Shown here: positions 22,870-24,073 of the stretch, piece by piece
Position numbering within the stretch: the first letter of the stretch is position 1
Layout of the letters: each line of letters opens with the position of its first letter
NCBI GenBank assembly: GCA_039916225.1
Contig: JBDSLU010000169.1
Span: forward strand, 1-24,073
Length of the DNA stretch: 24,073 bases
Direction: 5' to 3'
Origin: JBDSLU01 sp039916225
Lineage (GTDB): Bacteria; Acidobacteriota; Vicinamibacteria; Vicinamibacterales; Vicinamibacteraceae
The notes under the pieces: generated by a model
Told to the model about the DNA's origin: nothing
Database searches by the model: none
The model's input: the letters and a program-made list of their open reading frames with translations, nothing else
Program-made: the position numbers and the translations under genes

Positions 22870-23613
22870 TCAGTTCGGCCTCGGCAACGGCCGACCGGGG
22901 TGACGCCGGCTCTCCACCGCCATCGCCGCCATTTCGACGAGCTCGCTCGTCTCCGGCTCTTCCTGGGCGGTGCGCAAGGCGTCCTCGACGCGCTCATCGC
23001 CCAGCTGGGCGAGCGCGAAGATTGCTTCCTCGCGTGTCTCGCTGTCCTCGTCCTCCAGCCGCGCCACCAGGGCCAGTCGCAGAGTCTCGGTGTCCTCGCG
23101 ATCGAAGCCGCCCAGGCCGGAGGTGGCCAGCCGACGCACCTCGGTGTCGGCGTCGCCGCTGAGGGCGATCAGCGTCGGGATGACCGAGGGGCCGGACAGA
23201 TCGCAGAGGCTCCGTGCCAGCGCGACGCGCACTTCGTTCGCCGGATGGCCGGCCACCCGGCAGATCGTCACGGTGTCATCCGCGCCGAGCGAGCCCAGGG
23301 CCAAGGCGGCGGCCTCGACGACGCTCGAATCCTGATCGTTGAGCAGAGCCAGGAGGATCGGCTCCGATTCCTTGGCGAACGGATGACCCCCTTCCCATCC
23401 GAGCTCGGCGAGCACGTCGGCGCCGACCGTTCGCAGTACCGGTTCGGGTGACGCGCACCACGCGGCCGCCGCTTCGAACACGTCCCGCGTGGCGCGTTCG
23501 CGCAGCGTGTAGATCAGATTCCAGAGCCGCTTCTCGTCGAGGGGGCCCAGGGTGGTGGCAACTTCTGCCGCGTCGGCCAGCAGCGCGGTGGTCGAAAGTG
23601 ACGGGGTGGTCAT
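22870..23613 (-). CDS. HEAT-repeat protein
   Basis: A 247-residue acidic, soluble protein made largely of HEAT/PBS-lyase-like helical repeats. Repeating units are visible at about 57-72 (PVLRTVGADVLAELGW), 95-111 (DSSVVEAAALALGSLGA), 126-140 (NEVRVALARSLCDLS), 156-170 (DTEVRRLATSGLGGF) and 191-205 (SETREEAIFALAQLG). Each shows the small-residue and Asp/Val-Arg pattern of such repeats. HEAT arrays serve as protein-binding scaffolds; no partner can be assigned. ATG at 23611-23613 has TGGAG about 9 bases upstream. It is downstream of the RiPP precursor on the same strand but separated by 238 bases with three hairpins, so an independent transcript is likely. Confidence 0.88.
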   Translation of the reverse strand: MTTPSLSTTALLADAAEVATTLGPLDEKRLWNLIYTLRERATRDVFEAAAAWCASPEPVLRTVGADVLAELGWEGGHPFAKESEPILLALLNDQDSSVVEAAALALGSLGADDTVTICRVAGHPANEVRVALARSLCDLSGPSVIPTLIALSGDADTEVRRLATSGLGGFDREDTETLRLALVARLEDEDSETREEAIFALAQLGDERVEDALRTAQEEPETSELVEMAAMAVESRRHPGRPLPRPN

Positions 23614-23709
23614 GCGGTCGGCTCCAGATGCGAGAGAAAACCGCGGATCAGCCGCGGCTCGCCTCCGGAAACTGCACGACGCGGGCCGGATCGACGCCGA
23701 AACGACGAA

Positions 23710-23740
23710 CGCCCGGTCCAGACGAATCTGGAACCGGGCG
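23710..23740 (-). terminator. Third hairpin after the RiPP precursor, best terminator candidate
   Basis: CGCCCGGT plus CCAGA (23710-23722) pair with TCTGG plus ACCGGGCG (23727-23740) around a CGAA tetraloop, with one bulged A. On the minus strand the stem is followed by TTCGTCGTTTCGG, the most T-rich run among the three. It is therefore the best candidate for an intrinsic terminator of the precursor operon. Confidence 0.5.
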
Positions 23741-23767
23741 GTCTTGCTGTGCAGCCTGCCGAGGTGC

Positions 23768-23792
23768 CAGCCGGCGCGCTTAGCGCCGGCTG
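23768..23792. terminator. Second GC hairpin after the RiPP precursor
   Basis: CAGCCGGCGC (23768-23777) pairs perfectly with GCGCCGGCTG (23783-23792) around a GCTTA loop. It lies between the first and third hairpins in the gene-free 238 bases between precursor and HEAT-repeat gene. Confidence 0.45.
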
Positions 23793-23820
23793 AATAGCAC
23801 CGAGGCCATGGAGGCTGCCT

Positions 23821-23845
23821 CCGCCCGCGCTGAGGGCGCGGGCGG
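23821..23845. terminator. Strong GC hairpin just after the RiPP precursor
   Basis: CCGCCCGCGC (23821-23830) pairs perfectly with GCGCGGGCGG (23836-23845) around a TGAGG loop. It begins six bases past the precursor stop codon on the minus strand. The perfect 10-base GC stem could terminate or protect the 3' end of the precursor message; there is no T-run. Confidence 0.5.
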
Positions 23846-23851
23846 CAACTA

Positions 23852-24073
23852 TCAGAGGTTCAGCTGCATGACGGTGTTCGAGACGGCCGTGCCGCCGAGC
23901 ACCAGGCAGTTCGCCGTGATGTCCTGCTTGCCACCGGCAACGCGCTCGAGGTCGCTGTCCGACAGTTCGCCCTCGGCCGCCGCGTACGGAATCACGACGT
24001 GCACGGTGTCCGCGGTGTCGGCCACGGCCTTGACCGTCATCGCACCCAGCTGGGTGTTCAGCTGCTTCTCGAT
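23852..24073 (-). CDS. RiPP precursor peptide with NHLP-type leader (5' end outside window)
   Basis: The C-terminal 73 residues of a precursor peptide; its 5' end lies beyond the right edge, as the frame is open to base 24073. It reads IEKQLNTQLGAMTVKAVADT, then ADTVHVVIP, an acidic spacer, and ELSDSDLERVAGGK. This matches the second half of nitrile-hydratase-like leader peptides (NHLP), in which a strand with DTVHLVLP precedes LSDEELEAVAGG. Cleavage after the Gly-Gly would release a 25-residue core starting KQDITANC with one cysteine and several Thr, Ser and Asn. An internal ATG at 24040 lies inside the conserved leader and is unlikely to be the start. Modification and export genes are not in the window. 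Family call good; the class of modification is unknown. Confidence 0.82.
   Translation of the reverse strand: MEKQLNTQLGAMTVKAVADTADTVHVVIPYAAAEGELSDSDLERVAGGKQDITANCLVLGGTAVSNTVMQLNL

Noticed and set aside
23614..23851. Small genes or a non-coding RNA gene in the gap between HEAT-repeat and precursor genes.
   Set aside because: Open frames here are antisense extensions with no start signal; the stems are reported as hairpins, but there is no evidence for a discrete RNA gene.
24038..24040. ATG at 24040 as the true start of the RiPP precursor.
   Set aside because: It falls inside the conserved leader; the residues upstream to the window edge (IEKQLNTQLGA) continue the family pattern in the same frame.

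Overview
The window is a dense, high-GC bacterial chromosome segment. It holds 23 intact protein-coding genes, one gene whose frame is broken three times, and one gene cut by the right edge. I see no rRNA, tRNA, CRISPR array, insertion sequence or phage gene. Many exported proteins have signal peptides ending in Ala-Gln. The gene mix (DUF3179, two DinB proteins, FtsX-type ABC exporter, GH3 with PA14, signal-peptide cyclase, NHLP-type leader peptide) resembles soil Acidobacteriota, perhaps Vicinamibacteria. That placement is an inference from style, not from a marker gene.

Layout. 39-3943 (minus) is a likely operon read DUF3179 membrane protein, stand-alone DsbD-N-like periplasmic domain, GH13 amylase-family enzyme. 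Divergent from it, 4057-5482 (plus) encodes an exported glutaminyl cyclotransferase and a TPR protein. 5495-7368 (minus) is a run of small genes: exported cupin, RidA-like protein, four-helix membrane protein and YfcE-like phosphoesterase. 7451-8661 (plus) is a two-domain redoxin/TlpA-like gene with three single-base frame breaks inside about 255 bases. 8668-10168 (minus) holds a membrane protein, a VOC protein and a cysteine hydrolase. A secreted cyclase (10201-11157, plus) and a DinB protein (11239-11763, minus) converge.

12060-16384 (plus) is an exporter operon: membrane-fusion adaptor, ATPase and two FtsX-type permeases. It is followed by an unrecognised membrane-anchored protein (16508-17680), an exported DinB protein and a DUF1801 protein. 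18911-22821 (plus) is a two-gene carbohydrate operon: a large secreted GH3 beta-xylosidase/glucosidase-like enzyme with a PA14 insert, and a secreted CE1-type esterase. Together they suggest debranching and final hydrolysis of hemicellulose oligosaccharides. 22870-23613 (minus) is a HEAT-repeat protein.

The most interesting item is at the right edge. 23852-24073 (minus) is the 3' part of a ribosomal natural-product (RiPP) precursor with a nitrile-hydratase-type (NHLP) leader ending in a Gly-Gly site, and a short core. Three strong GC hairpins follow it. Its modification enzymes, if any, lie outside the window. Several genes lack a Shine-Dalgarno sequence and instead have a -10-like hexamer 5-10 bases before the start codon, which suggests leaderless transcripts.
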